A stretch of DNA of 64,000 nt from JABWBP01 sp964522165 (lineage in GTDB: Bacteria; Calditrichota; Calditrichia; RBG-13-44-9; J075). The position numbers were made by a program, and so were the translations under genes. The notes beneath the pieces were generated by a model, which was given only the letters and a program-made list of their open reading frames with translations, was not told the origin of the DNA and did not search any database. The stretch's first letter is position 1. Each line of letters opens with the position of its first letter. The DNA lies in NCBI GenBank assembly GCA_964522165.1, contig CAZFVV010000003.1, forward strand, positions 1 to 64,000, written 5' to 3'. Shown piece after piece: positions 45,180 through 54,107 of this stretch.

Positions 45180-46214
45180 ATGTTTGACGCATTAATTTCA
45201 TGGGATAATCTTTACCTGGCGTATAAAAAAGCCGGCAAAGGCAAACGCGGGCAGATCGATGTGGCGGATTTTGAGTATGCTCTGGAAGAAAACCTGCTGC
45301 GGCTGCAAGAAGAATTGCGGGATCAGACTTATGCACCGGGTGGTTACCACAGTTTTTACATCCACGAACCCAAACGGCGATTGATCAGCGCTGCGCCGTT
45401 CCGTGACCGGGTGGTTCACCATGCCCTGTGTAATCTCACTGAACCTGTATTCGAGCAGAGTTTTATTTTTGATTCTTACGCCAATCGGGTGGGAAAAGGA
45501 ACTCACCACGCTTTGGATCGCTGCCAGCAATACGCCCGGCATTACCCCTATGTGCTGCAATGCGACCTGCGGCAGTTTTTTCCCAGTATCGACCATGCGA
45601 TTTTGCGCCAAATCTTAATGCGGAAAATCGCTGAACCTGCAGTATTATGGTTGATCGATCAAATTCTCCGCAGCGGCGAGGGCGTATTAAGCGAGGCATA
45701 CGCAATGGTCTATTTTCCCGGGGATGATTTGTTCGCCGCCAACCGCCCGCGCGGTTTGCCAATCGGCAATCTGACCAGCCAGTTTTGGGCCAATGTTTAT
45801 CTCAATCCCTTTGACCATTTCGTCAAACGAGAGTTACGCTGCAAAGCCTACCTGCGTTACGTGGATGACTTTTTGCTTTTCGGGGAAGACAAAGCCACAT
45901 TATGGCGCTGGAAAAAGGCCATTACCAAACGCCTGGAACAGTATCGATTGACAATTCATCCGACGGCTCATCCCCGCCCGGTAGAGGAAGGGATACCGTT
46001 TTTAGGATTCATCGTCTTCCGGGAAAAGCGACGCTTGAAACGCAGGAAAGGAATTTTTTACCGCAGAAAACTGAAATGCCTGATTTCAGACTACCATTCC
46101 GGCGATCTACCCCTGGAAAAAATTAAGCAGAGCGTGCAGGGATGGATTAACCACACCCGTTACGCTAATACCATCGGGCTGCGCAAAAGCCTGTTAGGAA
46201 AAATGAAAATATAA
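45180..46214 (+). CDS. DGR reverse transcriptase
   Basis: A 344-aa RT that copies the template RNA with adenine-specific errors. The start MFDALISWDNLYLAY is typical for DGR RTs. Catalytic Asp129 lies in LQCDLRQFFPSID, and the YVDD box is at 227-230 (Asp229, Asp230) in YLRYVDDFLLF. The motif-4 signature IGNLTSQ (195-201) has the DGR form (I/V)GxxxSQ instead of the QGxxxSP of retroviral and group II RTs. A thumb region with PFLGFIVF and basic residues follows. There is no maturase or endonuclease domain. The ribosome binding site is weak, so expression may be low. It is the same strand as target, avd and TR, and REP copies 7-8 follow. Confidence 0.96.
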   Translation: MFDALISWDNLYLAYKKAGKGKRGQIDVADFEYALEENLLRLQEELRDQTYAPGGYHSFYIHEPKRRLISAAPFRDRVVHHALCNLTEPVFEQSFIFDSYANRVGKGTHHALDRCQQYARHYPYVLQCDLRQFFPSIDHAILRQILMRKIAEPAVLWLIDQILRSGEGVLSEAYAMVYFPGDDLFAANRPRGLPIGNLTSQFWANVYLNPFDHFVKRELRCKAYLRYVDDFLLFGEDKATLWRWKKAITKRLEQYRLTIHPTAHPRPVEEGIPFLGFIVFREKRRLKRRKGIFYRRKLKCLISDYHSGDLPLEKIKQSVQGWINHTRYANTIGLRKSLLGKMKI

Positions 46215-46231
46215 TAATTCCAAAGGTTGAA

Positions 46232-46288
46232 GACCTCAAAGGTTTCTCCCGTAAGGGATGGCTTACGCCACAAAACCTTTAAGGTCTA
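46232..46288. repeat. REP-like palindrome, copy 7 (expanded loop)
   Basis: 57 bp. The same outer arms with one mismatch (TAAGGTCT for TGAGGTCT) enclose an inner hairpin GTAAG...CTTAC. The spacer CCGGCGAAGATA then leads to copy 8, as between copies 1 and 2. Confidence 0.85.
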
Positions 46289-46304
46289 AATCCGGCGAAG
46301 ATAA

Positions 46305-46337
46305 GACCTCAAAGGTTTCAAAAACCTTTGAGGTCTC
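46305..46337. repeat. REP-like palindrome, copy 8
   Basis: 33 bp, identical in sequence to copy 5. It marks the right edge of the REP-bracketed module, 21 bp before the start of the DUF255 gene. Confidence 0.9.
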
Positions 46338-46358
46338 TTAATAGGAAAGGATCATTCC

Positions 46359-48455
46359 ATGTCCCATAAAAAACCCAACCGCCTCATCAACGAAAAAAGC
46401 CCCTACCTGTTGCAGCACGCGGAAAACCCGGTGGACTGGTATCCCTGGGGCGAGGAAGCGTTTGCCGCCGCGAAGGCGCAGGATAAACCGATTTTTCTCT
46501 CCATCGGCTACTCCACCTGCCACTGGTGCCACGTCATGGCGCATGAATCCTTCGAGGATTCCGCCGTCGCCGCGCTGCTGAATGAGGCCTTCATCAATAT
46601 CAAGGTGGACCGGGAGGAGCGCCCGGACGTGGACGACGTGTACATGACCGCCTGCCAGATGCTCACCGGCAGCGGGGGCTGGCCTCTCACCATCATTATG
46701 ACCCCCGCGAAAGAGCCGTTTTTCGCCGCCACCTACATTCCAAGGGAGCGCCGTTTCAACCGCTACGGGATGCTGGAGCTGATCCCGCAGATCAAAGATT
46801 TGTGGGAAACCGACCGCGCACGGTTGTTGGAGTCGGCGCAGAAGATTGCCGGGGCGCTTTCGCAGACTGCCGGCGGCCTCGCGGGGGGGCAATTGCACCC
46901 GGAAATCCTGGAGATCGCCTATAGCCAATTGGAAGAGAGCTACGAGCACCGCTACGGGGGATTCAACGCCCGCCCCAAATTTCCCACCCCCCATAATTTG
47001 ATGTACCTGCTGCGCTTTTACCGGCGCAGCGGCGACCGCCAGGCCCTGGAAATGGTCGAAACCACCTTGCAGAACATGCGCCGGGGCGGAATTTTCGACC
47101 ACCTGGGCTTCGGCTTCCACCGCTACTCCACGGACGAGCGCTGGCTGGCGCCGCATTTCGAGAAAATGCTCTACGACCAGGCCCTCCTGGCCCTGGCTTA
47201 CACCGAAGCCTTCCAGGTGACCGGAAAGGAGCAATACCGCGCCGCGGTTCGCGAGATTTTAACCTACGTGCTGCGCGACCTGGCCGATCCCGCGGGAGGA
47301 TTCTACTCCGCGGAAGACGCGGACAGCGAGGGCGAAGAAGGCAAATTTTACCTCTGGAGCAATGCAGAAATCCGCGAAACCCTGGGAAAAAGCGCCGGCG
47401 ATTTCTTCATCAAGGTATTCAACTGCCGGGAGGATGGAAATTTTTTGGATGAAGCCACCCGCCAGAAAACCGGAACGAGCATCCCCCATTTGCGCAAATC
47501 AAGCGCGGAAATCGCTGCCGAGCTTGCCATCAGCGAGGCGGAGCTGGCGCAGCAGGTCGAGCAGGCGCGCCAAAAGTTGTTCGCGGCGCGGGAGCGGCGG
47601 GTTCATCCCCTCAAGGATGATAAAATCCTCGCCGACTGGAACGGGCTGATGGTTGCGGCGCTGGGCAAGGCGGCGCAGGCGTTTCAGGAACCGGCTTACG
47701 CCGCGGCGGCGGGCCGGGCGGCGGATTTCATCCTGCAAACCCTGCGCACAAAGGAGGGGCGTTTGCTGCACCGCTACCGGCAGGGGGAAACCGCCATCCC
47801 GGCTTACTTAGACGACTACGCCTTTTTTACCTGGGGATTGTTGGAATTGTATGAAACCACTTTCGAGGCGAAATACCTGCAAGCCGCCGTGGAACTGAAC
47901 GATATTGTGCTGCAACACTTCTGGGACGGGCGCGAGGGCGGTTTCTTCTTTACCGCCGATGACGCAGAGGAACTGCTGGTGCGCAAAAAAGAAATCTACG
48001 ACGGGGCGGTTCCCTCCGGCAACTCGGTGATGGCGCTCAACCTGCTGCGCCTGGCGCGGATTACCGGGGATATGAAGTTGGAAGCGCGGGCGGCGCAGAT
48101 CGGCGCGGCGTTTTCCACAAACGTGAGCCGCTATCCCGCCGGTCATACTTTTTTGATGTCCGCGCTGGATTTCGGGGCAGGCCCGCATTACGAAGTGGTG
48201 ATCGTGGGGAAGCCGGGCGCTAAGGATACCCGGGCGATGGCGCAGGCGATCCGGCAGCGCTTTATCCCCAACAAAGTGTTGCTATTCCTGCCCGTGGGAC
48301 CGGAGAATCCCGAAATCAGCCGCATCGCGGAATTTACCCGGGCCATGAAACCGCTGAAAGGCAAAGCCACCGCTTACGTGTGCCGCTCCCACGCCTGCGA
48401 GCTGCCCACTACGGATGCGGGCAAGATGCTGGACCTGCTCGGCCAGGATCTCTGA
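46359..48455 (+). CDS. DUF255 thioredoxin-domain protein (YyaL/SPATA20 family)
   Basis: A 698-aa cytosolic protein. The N-terminal DUF255 thioredoxin-like domain (1-165) has the conserved start NRLINEKSPYLLQHA and a CHWC redox motif in STCHWCHVMAHESF. The remainder is an (alpha/alpha)6-type glycoside-hydrolase-like barrel with HPLKDDKILADWNGL and FFTADDAEELLVR. Bacterial members are of full conserved length, as here, but the reaction is not established. AGGAAAGGA precedes the ATG. It is the first gene to the right of the DGR module and is probably unrelated to it. Confidence 0.92.
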   Translation: MSHKKPNRLINEKSPYLLQHAENPVDWYPWGEEAFAAAKAQDKPIFLSIGYSTCHWCHVMAHESFEDSAVAALLNEAFINIKVDREERPDVDDVYMTACQMLTGSGGWPLTIIMTPAKEPFFAATYIPRERRFNRYGMLELIPQIKDLWETDRARLLESAQKIAGALSQTAGGLAGGQLHPEILEIAYSQLEESYEHRYGGFNARPKFPTPHNLMYLLRFYRRSGDRQALEMVETTLQNMRRGGIFDHLGFGFHRYSTDERWLAPHFEKMLYDQALLALAYTEAFQVTGKEQYRAAVREILTYVLRDLADPAGGFYSAEDADSEGEEGKFYLWSNAEIRETLGKSAGDFFIKVFNCREDGNFLDEATRQKTGTSIPHLRKSSAEIAAELAISEAELAQQVEQARQKLFAARERRVHPLKDDKILADWNGLMVAALGKAAQAFQEPAYAAAAGRAADFILQTLRTKEGRLLHRYRQGETAIPAYLDDYAFFTWGLLELYETTFEAKYLQAAVELNDIVLQHFWDGREGGFFFTADDAEELLVRKKEIYDGAVPSGNSVMALNLLRLARITGDMKLEARAAQIGAAFSTNVSRYPAGHTFLMSALDFGAGPHYEVVIVGKPGAKDTRAMAQAIRQRFIPNKVLLFLPVGPENPEISRIAEFTRAMKPLKGKATAYVCRSHACELPTTDAGKMLDLLGQDL

Positions 48456-48713
48456 TCCGGAGTTCCAAAACTGGGGCGCCAAAATTATGAAGTTTGATGG
48501 AATAATCGGGCCACTCAGACAGGAGATTCTCCGAAGGAGTCTTTGACCGGCATTCAACGGAATGAACCGTTCATCTACCATCCACCCACAGCCCGGGAGC
48601 GCCTAAAGTTTTCCCCCAATTACCCGTTAATTTTATGGATTCAGAAACCGGGGAATGGTATATTCGACTTGCATTTGTTCAGAGTTCTGTAACGTGATAC
48701 TCTTTCGGCGACC

Positions 48714-49469
48714 ATGAAAAAAATTTTCTGCCATATATTCGGGGGAATCGTTACCGCCTTTTTGCTGGCAGCCTGCGCTTCTTTCCACACGGTGATGAAA
48801 CCGCCCCTCTTTCCCGCGCACGAAACGGCCGCTCCTGCGCTGCACTCTTTCGACCGGAATGCTTTTACGGAGAATGAAGCGACTCGCTATTTTTTGGAAA
48901 TTGCCCTGGGTTCGGAATACGGAATGGGGGCCTTCACGGTGAAGAAGTGGAAAAACGATCTGAAATTAGAGATCATCGGCCAGCCCACCCCGGAAGATTT
49001 GCAAACCGTGAGCCGGGTGATCGAGGAATTGAACCAGACTCTCGCGCCGCAAATTCGCATCGGTATTGTGCCCGGGGAGGGCAACGTGCAGGTTTATTTC
49101 ATTCCCGATGCAGAATTTTATAGATATGAGCCGCAAGGGATCGTTTATCACGGGGGATTTTTCTGGAACTGGTGGAATACCGCCGGGGAGCTCTACCAGG
49201 CCCGGGTGGTGATTGCGGCGGACCGGATCTCCCAGCGTTTGCGCTCGCACCTGATCCGGGAAGAATTGACCCAGGCGCTGGGATTGATGAACGATTCCCG
49301 CAGGTACGAAGAGAGTATCTTTTACCAGGATTACAGCGAAACCACGGAATTTTCGGAATTGGATTGCGCGGTCATCCAACTGCTCTACAGCGAGGATATT
49401 TTGCCGGGCATGTCCGATTTCGAGGTGAAAGAGGTTTTGCAGCGAAAAGCGCCTAAAAACCGGCATTGA
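48714..49469 (+). CDS. DUF2927 lipoprotein
   Basis: A 251-aa lipoprotein with lipobox LAAC (Cys21). The segment HLIREELTQALGLMNDSRRYEESIFY matches the DUF2927 signature, a family distantly like zincin metalloproteases. The first His and the Glu pair are present but the canonical HExxH is not complete, so peptidase activity is doubtful. The preceding 258-bp gap holds a short palindrome (GGAGATTCTCCGAAGGAG) and no gene. It is convergent with the beta-helix gene at 49547. Confidence 0.75.
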   Translation: MKKIFCHIFGGIVTAFLLAACASFHTVMKPPLFPAHETAAPALHSFDRNAFTENEATRYFLEIALGSEYGMGAFTVKKWKNDLKLEIIGQPTPEDLQTVSRVIEELNQTLAPQIRIGIVPGEGNVQVYFIPDAEFYRYEPQGIVYHGGFFWNWWNTAGELYQARVVIAADRISQRLRSHLIREELTQALGLMNDSRRYEESIFYQDYSETTEFSELDCAVIQLLYSEDILPGMSDFEVKEVLQRKAPKNRH

Positions 49470-49546
49470 TTTCGGATTGCAGATATCGGATTGAATTTGA
49501 CGTCCCACAAACTCCGCAATCCGAAATCCGAAATCCCCAATCCTCT

Positions 49547-50626
49547 TCAGTCCGCTCCCAAATTTACCGCGTCTCCGGAACGAATTTCTCCGCTCATGTT
49601 GATTGCGGGTACCGCCGGATCAATCGCCGGGCCGATGCCGGCGTTCCAAAAGGGTGAATCCGGGCGCAAGCGGAAGTCATGGTTGGCAGGGTCGATGAAA
49701 ATCAGGCTGTCAGGCAAGTCGCCGCTGAACCAGGGAATTTGAGAACTGTCGCGCGGCGCTTTGACCAAGGCGTCGCCCGGTACGTTGGAGCTGTTGTAAT
49801 CGCAGGCCTCGCTTAAAATCCCGTGGTCGGAGGCCGAAAATCCATCCGCTGCCCCGCGTACAATGTTGTTCACCGCAATTATGCGGGCGTTGTCCTTGCT
49901 CCTGAACCCGTAGTAAAAGCCGATGATGGTGTTGTTGTAGGCGACCACCTCGGCAGATGCCATGGCGATGATCCCGCTCAGCCGCCCCTCCTCCACTTTG
50001 CACTCGATGATATTGTTGATCATCAAAGCCGGGGATTTCAGGTCGATGGCGTCGCCGGCGCCGGAGGTCAATTCGATGCGCAGGTAGCAATTCTTGATCA
50101 CGAAAAAATCGCCCTCTTCCGGGTCGATGATGTCGTGGCTTCTGCCGCTGCCTTTCAGCATCATCTGGATTCCGTCGATCTCGATGTTGTCGATCTCGAT
50201 GTCGATGCTCTCGGAATTCCCGGTGCTGGTTTCGATGATGCGGTATTTGGTATCGTCCCAGCGCGGGCCGGCGCGGTGGGCGGAATCCGCCACCACGCGC
50301 ACGTAACGTTGCCGGTCGGTTACCCAGTGGTCGAACTGCGCCGGGCGGTCCGGCGAGCCGTTGCTGCTGCGGCAAACCGCCACGGCGATTTCGTTGGCGG
50401 CCACCAGGTCGCGCTTCTCCCGCACCGCAAAACCCTCCAGGGAGGTATAATCCGTACCGGGGCCGTTATCGGGATCGATAATTTTGACCACTTCCGTTGG
50501 GGGAGAGGAGGGCGAGGGGGTTGCGGTGGAATCCGGGTTGGAGTAACTGCACGTGCCCCAAAGCATTCCAATCGTAAAGAGGATTCCCAGTTTGTAAATA
50601 GATTGAATATTCAGGATTTTTAGCAA
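49547..50626 (-). CDS. Parallel beta-helix lipoprotein, shorter paralogue
   Basis: A 359-aa exported protein with a signal ending WGTC (Cys about 25) and a low-complexity Ser/Pro linker. The body is a right-handed parallel beta-helix with short repeats such as IDIEIDNIEIDGIQM, VIKNCYLRIEL and VVAYNNTIIGF. It is a clear duplicate of the protein at 50731-52200: both start the body with KIIDPDNGPGTDYTSL and share EIAVA(V/L)CRSSNGSPD. This copy stops at NLGAD, where the other continues into the PNPFNP sorting domain, and it carries a lipobox instead. The substrate is unknown; such folds often bind or cleave polysaccharides. Confidence 0.8.
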   Translation of the reverse strand: MLKILNIQSIYKLGILFTIGMLWGTCSYSNPDSTATPSPSSPPTEVVKIIDPDNGPGTDYTSLEGFAVREKRDLVAANEIAVAVCRSSNGSPDRPAQFDHWVTDRQRYVRVVADSAHRAGPRWDDTKYRIIETSTGNSESIDIEIDNIEIDGIQMMLKGSGRSHDIIDPEEGDFFVIKNCYLRIELTSGAGDAIDLKSPALMINNIIECKVEEGRLSGIIAMASAEVVAYNNTIIGFYYGFRSKDNARIIAVNNIVRGAADGFSASDHGILSEACDYNSSNVPGDALVKAPRDSSQIPWFSGDLPDSLIFIDPANHDFRLRPDSPFWNAGIGPAIDPAVPAINMSGEIRSGDAVNLGAD

Positions 50627-50730
50627 GACGATAATAGTTACCTGTCAGTTGGCGGATCGAATTCCACTGTTATTGGCACATTTCTATGAGCAGGGGCTTT
50701 AAACCTGCGAAAATGAATTTTCGCACTCCT

Positions 50731-52200
50731 TCACGGCAAAAGTACCATTTTTCGGGCTTGAACGGATTTCGCACTTTCTTCTGAGCGGGATTTAACCTCC
50801 AGGCGGTAGAGATACACCCCGCCGGCCGCCGGTTTCCCGTTCTCATCCCGGCCGTCCCACTGCGCCTGGTGCAAACCGGCCGGGAGCTGGCCGGCTAACA
50901 GCATTCTGACTTTCTGTCCCAGGATATTGAAAACGGCCAACTCCACCTCGCTGGCGCCCGAGATCTGAAAGCTGATTGCCGTAGTCGGGTTGAAGGGATT
51001 GGGATAATTAGGATACAAAATGGCCGATTGCGGCGGCGCTGCGCCCCAATCTCCCAGGCCGGCCGGCGAACCTTCGAAATCCGCTCCCAGGTCGGTGGTG
51101 GGGCCGGAGCGGGGCTCCTGGTCTATATCCAGCTCCGGCACGCCGGCATTGGCCGCCGGCCCGGCCCCGGCGTGGGTAAAAATAATTCCTGCTTTGAGGT
51201 GATAATCGTTGTTGGGTGCGTTCACAAAAATTGCTTCCACTGGAGTAGCGCCGCTGTACCAGGGGGATTGATTGGAGTTCCGGGGAGCCTGCACCAGCGC
51301 ATGGCCGGGTTGGTCGGAGCTGTTGTAGTCGGAATCCGTGGTAAAAATGCCCCCGTCGCTGGCGAGGTAGGGTTCCTCCGAGGCCTCCCGGGAAATATTG
51401 TTCACCGCCCGGATCACGCTGCCGTCGCTCAGGATCGCGTTCTTCCAGCCGATAAAGGTGTTGTTGAATACATTTACCTCTCCGCCGTATTTGACCAGAA
51501 CCCCTTTCGAGCCGGTACCTTTGATGATGCAATTGAAAATATCCGCGTCGGATTTCAGGTCGATGCCGTAGCCGGTATCCGAGGTGAGGTCCATCCACAT
51601 GAAGCAGTTTTTCACCACCAGGTAGCCGCCTTCCTCCGGATCGATCACGTCGTTGCTGTTCCCGCTGCCCCAGATGCGCATCTGCAGACCGTCGATGACC
51701 ATGTAATCGATCTCCACGTCGATACATTCGGAATTGACCGTGGTGTACTCGATCACCCGGTAGCGGGTTTCGTCCCAGCGGGCGGTGGCGCGATGGCCCT
51801 CATCAGCCATTACCACCACATAGTGCTCCGGGTCGGTTACCCAGTCGTAAAACTGCGCCGGGCCGTCCGGAGAGCCGTTGCTGCTGCGGCACAGCGCCAC
51901 GGCGATCTCGTTGGCGCTCACGATGTCGCGTTTTTCATTCTGGGCAAAATCGTCTAAGGAAGTATAATCCGTTCCGGGGCCGTTATCGGGGTCGATGATT
52001 TTAATGACCACGGTGGGGCCGTCGGGGGACTGCCCCCCGGCCACAGGGGAAATCCGCAATCCCTGGCCGTAAATATCCGGGAAGGTGAAAAATGGGGATT
52101 GGCCATGCAGCAGCGCCGAAAATGCGAATATCCAGAAGCAGGTTAACATCCGCGGGAGCATCCCGCGATTCATCCGGTTGAAATCATTGCGGCAATCCAT
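50731..52200 (-). CDS. Secreted parallel beta-helix protein with PNPFNP sorting domain
   Basis: A 489-aa protein. The open frame reaches 52221, but ATG 52200 has GAGGAAA 5-11 bp upstream and is chosen. A signal peptide (about residues 10-33) is followed by a beta-helix body with VEIDYMVIDGLQM and VVKNCFMWMDL repeats, about half identical by eye to the neighbour at 49547. The C-terminal 85 residues begin YPNYPNPFNPTTAI and end in GGVYLYRLEVKSR, the FlgD-like sorting domain of FCB secreted proteins. The two genes form a tandem duplication on one strand. Probable cell-surface carbohydrate-associated protein (inference). Confidence 0.85.
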   Translation of the reverse strand: MDCRNDFNRMNRGMLPRMLTCFWIFAFSALLHGQSPFFTFPDIYGQGLRISPVAGGQSPDGPTVVIKIIDPDNGPGTDYTSLDDFAQNEKRDIVSANEIAVALCRSSNGSPDGPAQFYDWVTDPEHYVVVMADEGHRATARWDETRYRVIEYTTVNSECIDVEIDYMVIDGLQMRIWGSGNSNDVIDPEEGGYLVVKNCFMWMDLTSDTGYGIDLKSDADIFNCIIKGTGSKGVLVKYGGEVNVFNNTFIGWKNAILSDGSVIRAVNNISREASEEPYLASDGGIFTTDSDYNSSDQPGHALVQAPRNSNQSPWYSGATPVEAIFVNAPNNDYHLKAGIIFTHAGAGPAANAGVPELDIDQEPRSGPTTDLGADFEGSPAGLGDWGAAPPQSAILYPNYPNPFNPTTAISFQISGASEVELAVFNILGQKVRMLLAGQLPAGLHQAQWDGRDENGKPAAGGVYLYRLEVKSRSEESAKSVQARKMVLLP

Positions 52201-52262
52201 GCCGTTTCCTCTCGTTTTCAAAAATTGTCGAAAAAATCACGCCAAACTTGAAGGTGCGAATC

Positions 52263-53924
52263 TCAGCGCAGCAGGTGCATCCGGCGGGTCTGGGTAAAAT
52301 CTCCGATTTCTATGCGATAAAAATAGATTCCGCTGGCCGCCGCTCTTCCCGCGGCGTCGCGCCCGTCCCATTCCACCCGGTGCTGCCCGGCGGGAAGATA
52401 TTCCTCAACCAGGGCGCGAAGCTTATTGCCCAGGATGTCGAATATCTCCAATCGAACCGCTCCTGGCCGGGAGGTATCGAAAACAATGGCGGTGGAGGGG
52501 TTAAAAGGGTTGGGGTAGTTGGGATGCAAATAAAACTCCCGGATTTCATTGCCGGCCTGGGGCGCAACCGGGGTAGAGCTTTCATATTCGAAAGCCCCCA
52601 CGTCGTAATTGCCCGCCAAACGGGGGTAGCCGTCGTAATCATGGGTTACTTCCGGAATATCCTCCCCCGCGTTAATTGCCGGGCTATTGGCGCTCAGGTG
52701 GTAATTAAACGCGCCGGCGTTTATGAAAAACGAAGCGTCGGCGGATAAATTGCTGGGATGGGATGCGTCGCCTGGCTTAGTTCCCATGAACAGGCAGTTT
52801 CGCAGATCGAATCCCGCAGAATTATAACCCCCGGAAACGTTCTGGAAATACTCCCCGCTGCCGCCCTTATCAAAAGTACTGTTATAGACGTGCAGGATTT
52901 CTACCCCGTCTTCATTGCGGAACGCTTTGTCGTTGTTATAAACAATGCTGTTAATAATGGTCACGTAAGCGCCCCCGCGGCTGCCCGGCCCGCGCAGGCG
53001 GAAGGCGATTTCGTTGTCATAAACTTTCACCGCGATCAGTTGGCATTCCACTTTTTCTTTGATGTTGAACGCCGCCCGGTTGTTGATGTAGCCGGGTACG
53101 AAGCCGTAGGATTCCACGTTGCGAATGGTAATGCGGGCGCGGTAGGCGGTTCCCACCGCCTCTTCGTTGATTTTGGTATCCACCCCGTTCTCCCCGGGGA
53201 TTTCCCCGGCGTTCCAGCCCGCGGCGTTGGCCGGCAGCGGCCCGGTCCACAGTTTGCAATTTTCGATCAGCACGTTGTCCCACAACGGGTAGCCCCGGTC
53301 CGGGTCGGTCTGGAAACAGTCCCCGGAAACGTAATAAATGTTGCACCCGCGAACAGTCAGGTTATTCTCTCCCGCGGCCACGATGCCGTGCGCATCCACC
53401 TGGTTGCTGATGGAACCGGCCAGGAAGTGGTGAATTTCGCAATTTTCGATCAACACGTCATCGGCCATGCTGAGGTCGATGCCGTCTTTGGTGCCGTTTT
53501 TGATCTCGCAATTGCGCACAATCGCGTTGTCGCCGCCGGAGCGAATTCGCACCACGTCGGCGTTGCCGAACTGCCCGTCGATAATGAATCCGTCGATGAT
53601 ATGATAAGCGTGATTCAGGTAGAGCACCTGCCCGGCATTAGTTACCAGCGGGCGGTTGGCCGGATCGTATGCTTTGACGGTGATGGGCTGGGCAACGGTC
53701 CCGTCCCGCTGGCTGGTAATCTGGTCCGCATACACCCCGGGGAGCACCAGCACCACGTCGCCGGGCTGGGCGGCGTCCATGGCCGAGCTGAAATTGTTAA
53801 AGGGGCTGGAAAAGGTTCCGTTCCCGTTGGCGGGCACATCATCGAGGTAATATTCCGCGGCGCTCAAGCACGCCGCACATCCCATAATCAGCAAAACAAA
53901 ACCGACCGGTAAAATCTTAGCCAT
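52263..53924 (-). CDS. Secreted right-handed parallel beta-helix protein with PNPFNP sorting domain
   Basis: A 553-aa protein. ATG 53924 is preferred to 53951 because GGAG lies 7 bp upstream of it. The signal peptide ends near CLSAAE. The start YYLDDVPANGNGTFSSPFNNF and PGVYADQIT resemble DUF1565-type beta-helix proteins related to polysaccharide lyases and pectate-binding proteins. Repeats such as IVRNCEIKNG, VLIENCEIHHF and LTVRGCNIYYV follow. The sorting domain begins HPNYPNPFNPSTAI. It is a different subfamily from the two genes to its left but in the same orientation, suggesting one functional cluster of surface beta-helix proteins. Confidence 0.85.
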   Translation of the reverse strand: MAKILPVGFVLLIMGCAACLSAAEYYLDDVPANGNGTFSSPFNNFSSAMDAAQPGDVVLVLPGVYADQITSQRDGTVAQPITVKAYDPANRPLVTNAGQVLYLNHAYHIIDGFIIDGQFGNADVVRIRSGGDNAIVRNCEIKNGTKDGIDLSMADDVLIENCEIHHFLAGSISNQVDAHGIVAAGENNLTVRGCNIYYVSGDCFQTDPDRGYPLWDNVLIENCKLWTGPLPANAAGWNAGEIPGENGVDTKINEEAVGTAYRARITIRNVESYGFVPGYINNRAAFNIKEKVECQLIAVKVYDNEIAFRLRGPGSRGGAYVTIINSIVYNNDKAFRNEDGVEILHVYNSTFDKGGSGEYFQNVSGGYNSAGFDLRNCLFMGTKPGDASHPSNLSADASFFINAGAFNYHLSANSPAINAGEDIPEVTHDYDGYPRLAGNYDVGAFEYESSTPVAPQAGNEIREFYLHPNYPNPFNPSTAIVFDTSRPGAVRLEIFDILGNKLRALVEEYLPAGQHRVEWDGRDAAGRAAASGIYFYRIEIGDFTQTRRMHLLR

Positions 53925-54107
53925 CCTTGCGCTCCTTATTTTCGTCTTCATGACTGCCGGGAGACAACAAATACCATACCGGAACCGCTTATTCTTATAT
54001 ATTCGCAGAAAAAAGGGTTTTCTTGAACTCCCGGTTGTGTAACTTTTTTACAGCCGGTTCTGGCATTCCGGATCGGCGTTGGTTTTCTATGCTTCCGGCG
54101 CTTACTT

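Noticed and set aside
45180..46214. RT considered as a group II intron or retron RT.
   Set aside because: No maturase or endonuclease domain, no intron or msr/msd structure, and the motif IGNLTSQ with adjacent avd, TR and VR identifies a DGR.
40401..46337. Eight palindromic repeats considered as a CRISPR array.
   Set aside because: The repeats are full palindromes, irregularly spaced (16 bp to several kb), lie within and around genes, and no cas genes are present. REP/BIME with a RAYT is the better explanation.
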